64,000 nucleotides of DNA from QHXQ01 sp963788965 (GCA_963788965.1 CAWBIK010000005.1:620001-684000), one strand, 5' to 3'; positions 17,982-28,099 are shown, counted from the stretch's first letter. Notes: generated by a model not told the origin, from the sequence alone. Numbers and translations are program-made.

Positions 17982-19193
17982 ATGACGATTGACGAACAAC
18001 TAGCTTACTTGCGCAAGGGCACGGTGGAGATTATCCGCGAGGACGATTTGCGCGCGAAGTTGGAGCGGAGCGCGCGCACGGGCAAGCCGTTGCGCGTGAA
18101 GCTCGGCGCAGACCCGACCGCGCCCGACATACATCTTGGGCACACGGTCGTCTTGCGTAAGCTGCGCGCGTTTCAGGAACTCGGCCACACGGTCATCTTT
18201 TTGATCGGCGACTTCACGGGCCTCATCGGCGACCCGTCGGGCAAGTCCGCAACGCGCCCGCAACTGACGCGCGCGGAGATCAACGCGAACGCCGAGACGT
18301 ACAAGCAGCAGATTTTCAAACTGCTCGATCCGGCGCACACAGAGATTCGGTTCAACTCCGAGTGGACTGACAAGCTCGGCGCTGAAGGCTTCGTCCGGCT
18401 CGCCGCGCACGTCACGGTCAAACAGATTCTTGAGCGCGACGATTTCCAGAAGCGGCTCGCAGATGAACGCCCCATCGCGTTGCACGAACTGCTTTATCCG
18501 CTCGTGCAATCTTACGACTCGGTTGCGCTCGAAGCGGATGTCGAACTGGGCGGGACGGATCAGAAGTTCAACCTGTTGCTGGCGCGCAACCTGCAACGCG
18601 AGTACGCGCAAGAGCCGCAGGTCTGCGTCATCATGCCTTTGCTCGAAGGCACGGACGGCGTGCAAAAGATGTCGAAGTCGCTCGGCAACTACATCGGCAT
18701 CAACGAGCCGCCCAACGAAATCTTCGGCAAGGTCATGTCCATCTCCGACGCGTTGATGTGGCGCTACTACGAGTTGCTGACCGATCTACGTGTCGAAGAG
18801 ATCAACGCCTTGCGCGCGCAGGCTGAAAGCGGCGAACGCAATCCGCGCGATCTAAAAGTTGACTTGGCGCGGCGCATCATCACGGACTTCCATAGTGCCG
18901 CCGAGGCACAAGCGGCCGAGGACGAGTTCAACCGCATCTTCAAACGCAAGGAAGCGCCCGAAGAGATCGAAGCGCGCACGGTCGCGGCCGGCGCGTACAA
19001 GTTGGCGCGCTTTCTGGTCGAGACAAGTCTCGCGCCTTCGATGGGTGAAGCGCGGCGTTTGATCGAACAGGGCGGCGTGCGCGTTGACAATGAACGGCGC
19101 ACGCGCGCAGACGATGAAGTGACTTTAACGGGCGGGCAAGAGTTGCTTGTGCAGGTCGGCAAGCGGCGCTTCCTGCGCGTGCGCGGAGTTTGA
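17982..19193 (+). CDS. tyrS: tyrosyl-tRNA synthetase
   Basis: 403 aa class I aminoacyl-tRNA synthetase that charges tRNA-Tyr. The HIGH motif appears as HLGH in DIHLGHTVVLRKL, and KMSKS in GVQKMSKSLGNYIGI. GDFTGLIGDPSGKSATRP and ELGGTDQKFNLL are tyrosine-enzyme segments. The C-terminal S4 RNA-binding domain starts near residue 340 (GEARRLIEQGGVRVDNE). The sequence resembles the TyrZ-like type. A divergent proC lies upstream. Confidence 0.97.
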   Translation: MTIDEQLAYLRKGTVEIIREDDLRAKLERSARTGKPLRVKLGADPTAPDIHLGHTVVLRKLRAFQELGHTVIFLIGDFTGLIGDPSGKSATRPQLTRAEINANAETYKQQIFKLLDPAHTEIRFNSEWTDKLGAEGFVRLAAHVTVKQILERDDFQKRLADERPIALHELLYPLVQSYDSVALEADVELGGTDQKFNLLLARNLQREYAQEPQVCVIMPLLEGTDGVQKMSKSLGNYIGINEPPNEIFGKVMSISDALMWRYYELLTDLRVEEINALRAQAESGERNPRDLKVDLARRIITDFHSAAEAQAAEDEFNRIFKRKEAPEEIEARTVAAGAYKLARFLVETSLAPSMGEARRLIEQGGVRVDNERRTRADDEVTLTGGQELLVQVGKRRFLRVRGV

Positions 19194-19226
19194 GATGAGG
19201 CGTGGTCTTAGTCGTCGTTAAGCTGC

Positions 19227-19838
19227 CTACTGTTGTCGCCGGTTCATCTGCAAGTGCTTGGTCGTGTCTTCGGTGACGCTGAAGTTGGCCGGCGAGAACT
19301 CGGTTGTGTCGGCCGATGGCAGCAGCGCCGGGGCGGCGTTTTGTTCAAGCACGTCGGCGGTCTTGTTGTGGGCGCGTGCTTCTTGCTCGGCCAGTGCGAC
19401 GAGTTTTTTACTGACAAAGACGCCGTTGATGATGAGGCCCAGCCCGACGAATAGCGGGATGACACCGGCAACCCAGATGCGGAGCAGGACCGGCGCAGCG
19501 TCGGGCGGAATGTTACCGCCTTGCACGAGCCCTTCCATGAAGGTTCCGAGAAAGATCATCAGCGCGAGGCCAATCGAACTGACGATGACGCCGGCTTTGA
19601 TCTCTCGATAACGTTTCACGGCCGGGGTGATACCGCGCAACTGTTCGAGTTCGTGTTGCCGTTTGGTGTGCTCGGCTCCGGAGAGAAACATCTCCGCCAC
19701 CCACGTCTTGTCCCAGTTGATTTTGCCGCCCGCGTCGCGCGTCGCCACAACCTGCCGCACGGCGTGCAAGTTCGCGCCGCACTGTTTACAAAACTTCAAA
19801 TCTTCGCTTTGATTTAAGCCACATTGCGGACAGAACAT
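19227..19838 (-). CDS. zinc-ribbon membrane protein, unknown function
   Basis: 203 aa. The N-terminus is a zinc ribbon, MFCPQCGLNQSEDLKFCKQC, with two CxxC pairs. Two hydrophobic helices follow near residues 82-105 and 118-142 (VIVSSIGLALMIFLGTFM; IWVAGVIPLFVGLGLIING). The C-terminal ~50 residues look disordered. Such zinc-ribbon plus two-helix proteins are frequent in acidobacteria and have no established role. Convergent with tyrS. Confidence 0.75.
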   Translation of the reverse strand: MFCPQCGLNQSEDLKFCKQCGANLHAVRQVVATRDAGGKINWDKTWVAEMFLSGAEHTKRQHELEQLRGITPAVKRYREIKAGVIVSSIGLALMIFLGTFMEGLVQGGNIPPDAAPVLLRIWVAGVIPLFVGLGLIINGVFVSKKLVALAEQEARAHNKTADVLEQNAAPALLPSADTTEFSPANFSVTEDTTKHLQMNRRQQ

Positions 19839-19968
19839 AGTTGCGCGCTCCTTCGATCAACTCTTTTCCAGCAATACGGTTATTATAGGTCGCAAGTTCT
19901 TAGAGACTACAAAGGCGCGCACCCGGTTGTTTGCGTGCGGCTGAAAAATAATCGGCCCGGCGGCAACT

Positions 19969-20000
19969 TTTCTTTGTGCCCTTTGTGGCTTTGTGGTTAA
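19969..20000. repeat. single arm of a family A repeat
   Basis: CTTTGTGGCTTTGTGGTTA (19981-19999) matches the right arm of copy 2, but no left arm is visible upstream. It lies 19 nt before the ClpX-like start and may be a remnant. Confidence 0.6.
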
Positions 20001-20018
20001 TAATTCGTTTGACCCGTT

Positions 20019-21160
20019 ATGGAATACACGCCCGACCAACACGAAGACGAACCGGCCGACGCGTTGGAACTGCTCCAACACTTCAACGAAGCGCGGCGTG
20101 CGTTCATCGAATCCTTACCGCTGCCGCCGCCGGCCAGATCGCGGCCGAGTTGGAACGGCTCGGCTATAAAGGGCAGGACGAGCAGCGGCGCGCGTTGGCG
20201 TTGATGGCGTACCGGCACGTGCGGCGTTTGAAGCGCATCCACGTCGAGGGCACGCCCGCGCGCGAACTGCCGCCGAAGCAGAACGTCTTGCTCGTCGGCC
20301 CGACCGGCTGCGGCAAGACCTTTCTCGTCGAGTTGCTGTTCCGCCACTTCTTCAAACTGCCCACGGTCGTCGTTGACATCACCAGTTTCACCGAAGCTGG
20401 TTACGTCGGCGACGACGTACGCACCATTCTCACGCGCCTCATCGCCGCCGCCGACGACGACACGTATGTGGCCGAGTGCGGCGTTATCTGTCTGGACGAG
20501 TTCGACAAGCTGGCGTCGGCTGGCAGCAGCGCGCGCTTCGCGGGGCAAGGCACGACCAAAGACGTGTCGGGCTACGGCGTGCAGCGCGAGTTGCTGGCGA
20601 TGCTCGAAAACTCGGTCGTGTCCGTGCCGATGGATTATGGCTTCTCGGCGTTCGGGCAGCGCGCCGAAATTTCCACGCGCGACATTCCCTTCATCGGCTG
20701 CGGCGCGTTCTCCGGTTTCGACGAACTGCTGCGCGAGCGACACGCGCAGATCGGTTTTCGCGGCGCAGTTGACAAAGCCTCGACGTTGACGCTCGACGAG
20801 GTTGGCGTGTTTCAAAAGTTCGGCTTCCTGCCCGAACTGATCGGGCGCTTCGCACGCATCGTCACATTCCCGCCGCTGCCGCGCGAAACCCTGCGCCGCA
20901 TCCTTGTCGAGAACGTGCTGCCGCAATTTCAAAACGAGTTTCGCGGCGAAGGCTTACGACTCGTCGTCACCGACGCCGCGCTCGATCATCTGATCACACG
21001 CAGCGAGCGGCGCGGCACAGGCGCGCGCGGACTGCATACCGAACTCGTCGCGGCGGTCGAACGCGCCGCCTTCGACACCTTCGCACGCACGACCAACGCC
21101 GAAGTCATCATCGACGCGCAAGGCGGCCAACTGGCGAGCGAAGTGCGTAAGGTCTGTTGA
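20019..21160 (+). CDS. ClpX-like AAA+ ATPase lacking the zinc-binding domain, one frameshift
   Basis: Starts as MEYTPDQHEDEPADALELLQ and changes frame at about 20120-20133 (CCGCCGCCGG run), then continues as GQIAAELERLGYKGQDEQRR to the stop. The AAA+ core has Walker A LLVGPTGCGKTFLVE, the ClpX pore loop GYVGDD, Walker B VICLDEFDKLA, an IGF motif (HAQIGFRG) like the ClpP-docking loop, and sensor 2 GTGARGLHTEL. The N-terminal four-Cys zinc domain of true ClpX is absent. It may unfold substrates for ClpP with different adaptor use. It precedes an RDD membrane protein by 27 nt and may be co-transcribed with it. Confidence 0.82.
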
Positions 21161-21187
21161 ACTTTAGGATCGGTCGTCAAGTATTCA

Positions 21188-22009
21188 ATGTCAGCCGTGA
21201 TGCCAACCGACGAAACGTTGATCATCGAGACGCCGGAGCGCGTGCCGTTGCACTTTGCGCTGGCGTCTATCGGGAATCGCTTTCTGGCGTGCTCGGTCGA
21301 TCACGGGTTGCAAGTGCTGGTCATCCTCGCGCTCGCGCTTGTGTTCGAGTGGTCAGGTCTGCTCGGCCACTTCGGCGAACGCTTGGCGGAAGCGCCGAAG
21401 TGGGTGTCGGGCTTGCTAATCATCATTGGCTTCTTGATCTGGACGGGCTACTTCGCGCTGTTCGAGTGGGTGTGGAACGGGCAGACGCCGGGCAAGCTGT
21501 GGTTGAAGTTGCGCGTGATCCGCGAGGACGGGCGGCCCGTCACGTTCTGGGAAGCGGCGGCACGCAATCTCTTGCGCCTGCTCGATATGATGCCGTTTCC
21601 GTTCTATTCAATCGGGCTGGTGTCGGTCTTTGCGAGCGCGCGCGATCAACGCGTGGGCGATTTCGTCGCGGGCACGGTCGTCGTGCGCGAGCGCGAGGCC
21701 GAAGCGCCGACCTTCGCCGAAGTCTTTGGCGCACCGACGAGCGACGCGGCCCTCCGGCGTTCGTTCAAGCCCGTGCCCTTCTTCGCCGACGTGACGCGCA
21801 TGCAGCCGCGCGAGCTTGAAGTGGTCGAAGCGTTCCTGCGCCGTCGTTGGGATTTGGGCGAAGGGCCGCGCCAGTGGATGGCTTGGCGCATCGCCACGCC
21901 TATCCTCTACAAACTCCAACCCGACTTCGATCCCGCGCAGTTCACCTACGAAGGTTTCCTCGAAGAACTACTGCATCGCTATCGCGCCGTGCGCCGATTC
22001 AGCGACTAG
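21188..22009 (+). CDS. RDD family membrane protein
   Basis: 273 aa. The RDD domain covers residues ~20-165: ALASIGNRFLACSVDHGLQV, then helices LVILALALVFEW and GLLIIIGFLIWTGYFALFEW, and the typical GQTPGKLWLKLRVIREDG and ARDQRVGDFVAGTVVVRER. The soluble C-terminal ~100 residues have no recognised domain. RDD proteins have been linked to ion exchange in a few cases; most are untested. It follows the ClpX-like gene closely. Confidence 0.88.
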   Translation: MSAVMPTDETLIIETPERVPLHFALASIGNRFLACSVDHGLQVLVILALALVFEWSGLLGHFGERLAEAPKWVSGLLIIIGFLIWTGYFALFEWVWNGQTPGKLWLKLRVIREDGRPVTFWEAAARNLLRLLDMMPFPFYSIGLVSVFASARDQRVGDFVAGTVVVREREAEAPTFAEVFGAPTSDAALRRSFKPVPFFADVTRMQPRELEVVEAFLRRRWDLGEGPRQWMAWRIATPILYKLQPDFDPAQFTYEGFLEELLHRYRAVRRFSD

Positions 22010-22113
22010 CAGCGGCCAACATCTGCCCGAAATTGACGCGCGTTTTATCGTCTGCTACTCTCGCCTGTTCTCCCCGTGGGCAAAATCTTATCTGTGAGGT
22101 CGAGTTAAAAATC

Positions 22114-23295
22114 ATGGCTCGTGAAGTCTTTATACTGGGCGGCAAGCGGACGCCGATGACGCAGTACGTCGGCGCACTCAAAGATGTGAAGGCGATTGAT
22201 CTGGCGGCGACGGCCGCGCGCGGTGCGCTCGAAGCGACGGGCGTGACCGCCGAAGAGATCGATCACACCGTCGTCGGTAACGCCTTGCAAACTTCGGGCG
22301 ACGCGATCTATGGCGCACGCCACGTCGCGTTGAAAGCGGGCGTGCCGCATGATCGGCCCGCGTTGACAGTTAACCGCCTGTGCGGCAGCGGCATTCAGTC
22401 AATCGTGTCGGGCGCGCAGATGATTCAGTTGGATGAAGCGCAGACGGCGCTCGTCGGCGGCATGGAGTCGATGTCGCAAGCGCCGCACGTCATCTATGGC
22501 GCGCGCTCAGGCTTCGCTTTGGGACAGGGCAAACTCGAAGACAGTTTGATGGTCGCGCTCTTAGATACTTACTGCAACACGACGATGGCGGGCACGGCCG
22601 AGAACCTCGCGCGGCGTTACGAAATCTCGCGCGCCGAGCAGGATGCATACGCGCTCCGCTCGCAGCAAGAGGCGAAGCGCGCGCAGGACGCGGGTGTCTT
22701 CGCCGAAGAGATCGTGCCCGTCGAGGTGAAGACGCGCAAAGGCGTGAAGGTGGTTGACACGGACGACCACTTGCGCCCCGATACGACGCTCGAAGTGTTG
22801 GCGAAACTGCCGACCGCGTTCAGCAAGGATGGCTTCGTCACGGCCGGCAACGCGTCGGGCATCGTGGACGGCGCGGCGGCGTTGGTCATCGCGGGTGCGG
22901 AGTTTGTTAAAGCGCGACAGGTTGCGCCGCTGGGCCGGATCGTGGGTTGGGCTTACGCGGGCGTCGAGCCGGACATCATGGGCATCGGGCCTGTGCCCGC
23001 AACCCGCAAGGCGCTCGATCAAGCGGGGCTGAAGCTTGCAGAGATCGATCTGATCGAAGTCAACGAAGCCTTCGCGGGTCAATATCTCGCGGTCGAAAAA
23101 GAACTAGGGCTTGACCGCGCGCGCGTCAACGTCAACGGCGGCGCTATCGCGTTGGGTCATCCATTGGGCGCGACGGGCACACGCCTCGTCCTCACGCTGC
23201 TGATGGAACTGCGCCGCCGCAACCTGCGCTACGGCCTCGCCACCGCCTGCATCGGCGGCGGGCAAGGCATCGCAATGATCGTTGAAAGGGTTTGA
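22114..23295 (+). CDS. acetyl-CoA acetyltransferase (thiolase)
   Basis: 393 aa. Condenses two acetyl-CoA or cleaves acetoacetyl-CoA and longer 3-ketoacyl-CoA. The nucleophilic Cys is in VNRLCGSGIQS (residue ~88), the His in GGAIALGHPLGATGTR, and the second Cys in TACIGGGQG. NEAFA is also present. The longer open frame beginning at 21847 overlaps the RDD gene; I start at ATG 22114 because the family N-terminus MAREVFILGGKRTPM begins there. No other beta-oxidation genes are adjacent. Confidence 0.93.
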   Translation: MAREVFILGGKRTPMTQYVGALKDVKAIDLAATAARGALEATGVTAEEIDHTVVGNALQTSGDAIYGARHVALKAGVPHDRPALTVNRLCGSGIQSIVSGAQMIQLDEAQTALVGGMESMSQAPHVIYGARSGFALGQGKLEDSLMVALLDTYCNTTMAGTAENLARRYEISRAEQDAYALRSQQEAKRAQDAGVFAEEIVPVEVKTRKGVKVVDTDDHLRPDTTLEVLAKLPTAFSKDGFVTAGNASGIVDGAAALVIAGAEFVKARQVAPLGRIVGWAYAGVEPDIMGIGPVPATRKALDQAGLKLAEIDLIEVNEAFAGQYLAVEKELGLDRARVNVNGGAIALGHPLGATGTRLVLTLLMELRRRNLRYGLATACIGGGQGIAMIVERV

Positions 23296-23317
23296 GCGGA
23301 AAACGATGAACGCGGAT

Positions 23318-23409
23318 CGATGAAAGAGATGATGTAATGATGAATGATGAATAACGAATAGCTCATCTGTCATTCATCCTTCTGCCTTCATCTTTCATCA
23401 TTCCATCAT
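23318..23409. repeat. family D hairpin repeat (ATGATGAA words), copy 1
   Basis: Multiple imperfect copies of GATGAATGA on the left and TCATTCATC / TTCATCTTTCATCATT on the right form an imperfect stem. The central segment GAATAACGAATAGCT is nearly the same as in the copy at 59057, although the arms differ. Directly after the thiolase gene. Confidence 0.75.
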
Positions 23410-23410
23410 G

Positions 23411-23498
23411 CGACCACCCCGGACAACTTCCCTCCTCTCAGGAAGCTGCCGGGGTGGTCGACGTTTGCGCCACGATTGTTTCCCCCCTCTGGCGCAAA
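23411..23498. other. two adjacent strong hairpins, candidate structured RNA or terminator
   Basis: Hairpin 1 pairs CGACCACCCCGG (23411-23422) with CCGGGGTGGTCG (23449-23460), and extends through ACAACTTCC/GGAAGCTG to a 9-nt loop. Hairpin 2 pairs TTTGCGCCA (23464-23472) with TGGCGCAAA (23490-23498). Both loops are pyrimidine-rich on the plus strand and GGAG/GGGGGA-rich on the minus strand. There is no T-run after either. The first may end thiolase transcription; the paired design suggests something more. Confidence 0.6.
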
Positions 23499-24164
23499 TA
23501 TGAAATTGTGCGGTCGCGGCGCGCTCAAGCGTTCAGTTCAGCGGGCGCGCATTTCAATCAACCTCTGCTTCGTCGCAGCCTGTCATCTATCAATCGCTGC
23601 CTACGCCATATGTTATTTCAACTCGCGTGCCACACGTTGCAGTGCGCTACTCAGGCACGTTTTTCGCACTGAATACAGCGCCAACGCCGCCCACGCACAT
23701 GGCGGCCGCGCAGTTGCACATTCACCCGCAACCAGATATTTGCTTCGCACCCGGCGCGCAAAGGGTCTGCGCGGGCCAACTCATGCGCGTGTTAATTCAG
23801 GCGTTTGCGCGTTGGTGTGAATTAAGTAGCGACTGCGAAGAAAGTAGCGCGCGACCGGCGCACAAGGCGCGCGTGTTGGCGACGACGACGACCACTTGGC
23901 GGGCGCAGTTAGGCGGCTTGTAGGCGGCGTTATTTTACAGCTTGCTTGCGATCTGCATTTGTAGTATTTAACTGCGCCGTAATTGCGCGATCACACTCGC
24001 GTAAGCTGCCGCCGGTATGATATAAAGCTTATTGTCCAGTAAGCTGTCTATTCAATAACCGCACTGGGTAATCCGCAGTCATAAGAACTTCTTCGGGCCG
24101 GGTGACCGCGAAGATCGGCAGTAGCCCGAATCAGCAACCTACAATTGAAAGAAAAGGACGAACT
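23499..24164. other. long non-coding stretch upstream of the TonB receptor
   Basis: About 670 nt with no convincing gene; small open frames here lack codon bias and family matches. It becomes AT-richer near 23930-24060. At 24026-24045 the inverted repeat AGCTTA-N8-TAAGCT may be an operator, and TTCGGGC (24092-24098) can pair with GCCCGAA (24124-24130) in the leader. AAAGGA before 24165 is the ribosome-binding site. Promoter position is not clear. Confidence 0.5.
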
Positions 24165-27100
24165 ATGTCAACAAGACCCCTACTCCGCTCAGCCTGCGCG
24201 CTGACGCTGGCACTGATCTGTCTGAGCTTCGGCGTGGTTGGCGCGCTGGCTCAGTCGCAGTCCACCGGTGGCCAGATCGTCGGCACAGTCAAAGACCCGC
24301 AGGGCGCGGCGCTGCCCAATGCTACGGTCACTGTGACCAGTTCCGAGATCGGCTTTTCGCAAACGTTCACCACGAATGAAGTAGGCGAGTTTCAAGCCCT
24401 GCAACTCAGGCCGGGCGACTACACCGTGGAAGTAACGGCCCCCGGCTTCGGCAAGTTTACGCAGACCGGCTATCACGTCGAGGTCGGCTCGTCGCTCAAC
24501 GCTAACATTGATCTCCGTGTGGAGAATGTGACGGAAGAAGTACTCGTCACGGCCCGCCAGCGTCGAGACGACGCAGGTGCAGACGCCGACCAACATCAAC
24601 GAGACTTCGATCAGCCAGTTGCCCATCAACGGGCGGCGCTTTCAGGACTTCGTGTTGTTGACGCCGAGCGCGCAACTCGATCCCGTCCGCCAGCAGATTT
24701 CGCTCGTCGGGCAGCGCGGCATCAACTCGAACGTGCAGATCGACGGCGCGGATTACAACAACCCGTTCTTCGGCGGGCTGCGCGGCGGCGAACGCTCGAA
24801 CAACGCCTTCACCATTCCGCAGGGCGCGATTCGTGAGTTTCAGGTCATAACCTCAGGCTACAACGCAGAGTTCGGCCGCTCCACGGGCGGCGTCGTCAAC
24901 GCCGTCACCAAGTCGGGCACGAACGACTTCCACGGCAGCGCCTTCTTCGTCATCCGCCCGCAAAAGTACGCGCACAAGAACGCCTTCGGCCAGATCGCTT
25001 CGCCGACGCAGAAGCAGTTCGGCGGCGCGGTTGGCGGCCCCTACTCCTGCCGCGTTTTGGCGAGGGCGGCTCGCGCGGTTATGGCGGCCGGGACAAGGCC
25101 TTCTTCTTCGTCGCTTATGAACAGCAGAAGTTGAGCCAGACGCGCTCGGTCTTCTTCCCCAATCTGCGCCTGACGGGTGTGGGCGCAACCGGCACCGGCC
25201 GAAGCGTTGAACTTCGCGCTCGCGCAGGAAGGGCCGTACACGCAGACCAACGACGCCAAAGCGTTCCTGACGCGCTTCGATTTCAACATCAATCAGAAGA
25301 ACCAGTTCAACGTCCGTTACAACTACAGCACCAACACGGCGCTCAACGCTGTGACCGCGGGCACGTCCTTACAGCCCACGACCAACAGTGCGCTCTCGAA
25401 CAACGGCACGGAAGGCGACAGCCAGCACACGGCCGTCGCGCAGTTGAACACCTTCTTCAGCCCGTCGCTCGTTAACGAACTGCGCGCCCAGTATTCGCGC
25501 GAGAGCCGCCCGCGCCTCGCCAACGAGTTCACGCCGCTGCTGCAAGCCGGCTTCGGCACGTTCGGCACGGTTTCGTTCCTGCCCACCACCGAGTCGGATT
25601 ATCGCGTGCAGATCGCCGACAACATGACGAACACGCGCGGCACGCACACGTTCAAGTTCGGCGGCGAACTGAACTATGCGAAGGCGAGTCAGGTCTTCGC
25701 GCAAGGGCAGACCGGCATCTTCTCGTTCTCCGGTCTGGCCGGCACGGACGCAACCTCGGCTAACACGATCCTGCAAGTTCTGACCGTGGGCAACGCGGGC
25801 GGAGCGAACGATCCGGCCAACCGCTTCGACTCGACCGCCGTGCGCTACACACGCCAGATCGGCAACGGCCAAGCCACGTTGACCTCGCCGGGCTTCGCCG
25901 GCTTCTTCCAAGACGCGTGGCGCATCCGGCCGAACTTCACGCTCAACTACGGGCTGCGCTACGAGGCGCAACTCCTGCCCGCTCCTGAGACGACCAATAA
26001 CGCTTTGACCGATCTTATCGCCAGCGCGAACCTGCCCTTAGGGCGCATCAACCCGCGCAGCATTCCCGACCAGACGAACCAGTGGGCCCCGCGCGCCGGC
26101 TTCGCTTGGGACCCGTGGAAAGATGGCAAGGGCGTTATACGCGGCTTCGGCGGCGTCTATTACGCGGCCACGCCGCTGCTGACGCTCGCCGGCCCGATCA
26201 ACAACTTCCGCACGCCGCCGGGCGACCTGCGCGTGCAGTTGCCTTCGAGCGGACTGCCGGCCAGTCTCAACACGGTCTATAAGCAGTTCCTATCCATCGG
26301 CATCAACCTGAACAACACGCCGCTCAACGCGCTGCCGTTGTTGTCGCTCGACCAGTTCAACCAGATCATCGCCAACATCGCGGCGGCGGGCGGCACGGCC
26401 CCGAACCCGCTCACGGGCTTGCAGATCGTCGCTTCGGCCAACGATCTGGAGAACCCGCGTTCGACACAGTTCGGCGGCTCGGTCGAGCGCGAGGTCGCGC
26501 GCGGCTTGACCATCGGCGCGACGTTCGATTACGTCAACACCGTCCACTTGAACTTCAACCGCGACTACGATCTGCCCCGCCCCGTCATTCGCGCGACCGA
26601 CGCGAGCCTGCGGCCGTTCTTCGGTATCGTGGCGACCAACTTCACGGTCGCGCAAAACAGACCGCTCACGGCGCTTGGCAACTCCGGCTTCCTTCAGGTG
26701 CGCGATTCGGCCGCGCGCTCGCTCTATCGCGGCCTGACCCTGCGCGCCCAAATGCGTCGCAAGTTCGGCCAGTTCGATGTCTTCTACACGCGCTCGAAGA
26801 ATCTGGACACCGACTCGACCGAGCGGAACGCGACCTTCGCGTCATACGATAATGCGTTCGACCTGCGCAACGAGTACAATTTCAGCGCGCTTGATCGGAA
26901 GCATCAGTTCGTCTTCAACACGGTGTTCCACGCGCCGTTCGGTTTCGAGATCGCCGCGACGGGTCGCTTCCTATCCGCGCCGCCGCTTGATGTCAGTGTG
27001 AGCGGCATCATCGCGCCCGCCGACTTTACGCCGTCCGGCACGATCAGCGCGGCGGATCGCAATGCGGCTTATGCGGCCACGATCACGATCTTCCCGTTGC

Positions 27101-27534
27101 GGGCCGGTGGTTGCGCCTCGAACGCGGCCGTCGTCTGCACCAGCACGACGACCGGCGATCTCAATCAGGACGCTGGCAACTTCAACGACCGGCCTTACGT
27201 CGCGCCGGGCGTGTCGAGCCTGCGCAACTCTTATCGCAACAAGCCGTTCAAGAACGTCGATCTGCGTATCCAACGCGACTTCCGGTTCGGCGAGAAGTAC
27301 GAACTGTCGCCCTCGTTCGAGGTCTTCAACCTGTTCGACTTCCACAACATCCAACTCGCCTCGACGACGGCGACCAACTACGGCAACCCCGGCGTCAACG
27401 AACGCACAGGCGCGGTGCTACCCGCGACCAACCCGACCTTCCTGCGTATCCGCGACACCAACGGCAATTTCATCTTGACCAACAACCCCGGCGCACCTTT
27501 GCAGATTCAGCTTGGCATCCGCTTCAAGTTCTAA
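24165..27534 (+). CDS. TonB-dependent receptor, Oar-like, with carboxypeptidase-regulatory domain; three frameshifts
   Basis: Outer-membrane beta-barrel of about 1,120 aa. A signal peptide (LLRSACALTLALICLSFGVV... ALAQ) is followed by a carboxypeptidase-regulatory/SpaA-like domain (GGQIVGTVKDPQGAALPNA), then a plug with NGRRFQDFVLLTPSAQ and IQVITSG-like REFQVITSGYNAEFG, then a barrel ending in the C-terminal signature QLGIRFKF. Frame changes are needed at about 24553, 25045 and 25185; all lie in G/C-rich runs. Acidobacteria have many such receptors for importing large nutrients or metal complexes; the ligand here is unknown. A strong terminator follows. Confidence 0.85.
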
Positions 27535-27560
27535 ATCGGCAAGGACTGACCGCATAGACC

Positions 27561-27599
27561 GGGCGCGCTGCGTAACAAGCAGCGCGCCCGCTTTCTTTT
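27561..27599 (+). terminator. intrinsic terminator after the TonB receptor
   Basis: GGGCGCGCTGC (27561-27571) pairs exactly with GCAGCGCGCCC (27579-27589) around a 7-nt loop, followed by the T-rich CTTTCTTTT. Confidence 0.9.
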
Positions 27600-27768
27600 A
27601 TCTTGCCCGCCGCGCGTGTTCTAACTCAAGGCGCGCGTTGTACTGAAACTGACGCAAAACTAACTACCGCGCGTCGTGCATAGCCCGACCCAACAGACCC
27701 CGCATCATTATCTTCAGCAACAACTTCGCGCCTGTCGTCAGTGTCTATAAACATCGCTGGCACAACCC

Positions 27769-27796
27769 TTGCCACTATCCAGCTGGCAACGATAAT
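27769..27796 (+). promoter_or_regulatory. candidate promoter and operator of the CsbD gene
   Basis: TTGCCA (27769-27774) and GATAAT (27791-27796) are 16 nt apart. The inverted repeat TTGCCA-N9-TGGCAA (27769-27789) fills the space between them, so a dimeric repressor could cover the promoter. It lies ~70 nt before the CsbD start. The rest of the 27600-27863 gap shows no gene. Confidence 0.45.
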
Positions 27797-27863
27797 CGAG
27801 ACATAACGCGGGCGACTGAATCAGCCTGCAACTTCTGACAACCAAAGGTGGAGGTAAACCGCA

Positions 27864-28076
27864 ATGGGTATTCCGAACAGAGATGAGATTGAAGGCAAAT
27901 TTGATCAAGCCAAAGGCGCGATCAAAGATAAGGTTGGCGAAGCCACAGGCGACCGCGACCTTGAAGCTGAAGGCGAGGCTGATCGGGCCAGCGGCAACAT
28001 CCAAGAAGGCTTTGGCACTGCGCGCCGCAAAGTCGGCGAAGCCATCGAAGACATCGGCGACGCGGTCGGCCGTTAA
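27864..28076 (+). CDS. CsbD family stress protein
   Basis: 70 aa, very charged and almost free of aromatic residues. The CsbD pattern is plain: EIEGKFDQAKGAIKDKVGEATGD, then a second helix DRASGNIQEGFG. In Bacillus and enterics, CsbD/YjbJ proteins are made in large amounts under general or osmotic stress; the molecular role is unknown. The ribosome-binding site GGTGGAGG precedes the ATG. A single-gene unit: promoter-like element upstream and terminator downstream. Confidence 0.9.
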   Translation: MGIPNRDEIEGKFDQAKGAIKDKVGEATGDRDLEAEGEADRASGNIQEGFGTARRKVGEAIEDIGDAVGR

Positions 28077-28099
28077 AGCCAGTAGCAACTGACAAGCAA

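Noticed and set aside
23454..23923. Small open frames in the gap before the TonB receptor
   Set aside because: Cys/Arg-rich, without start signals, codon bias or family match; treated as non-coding.
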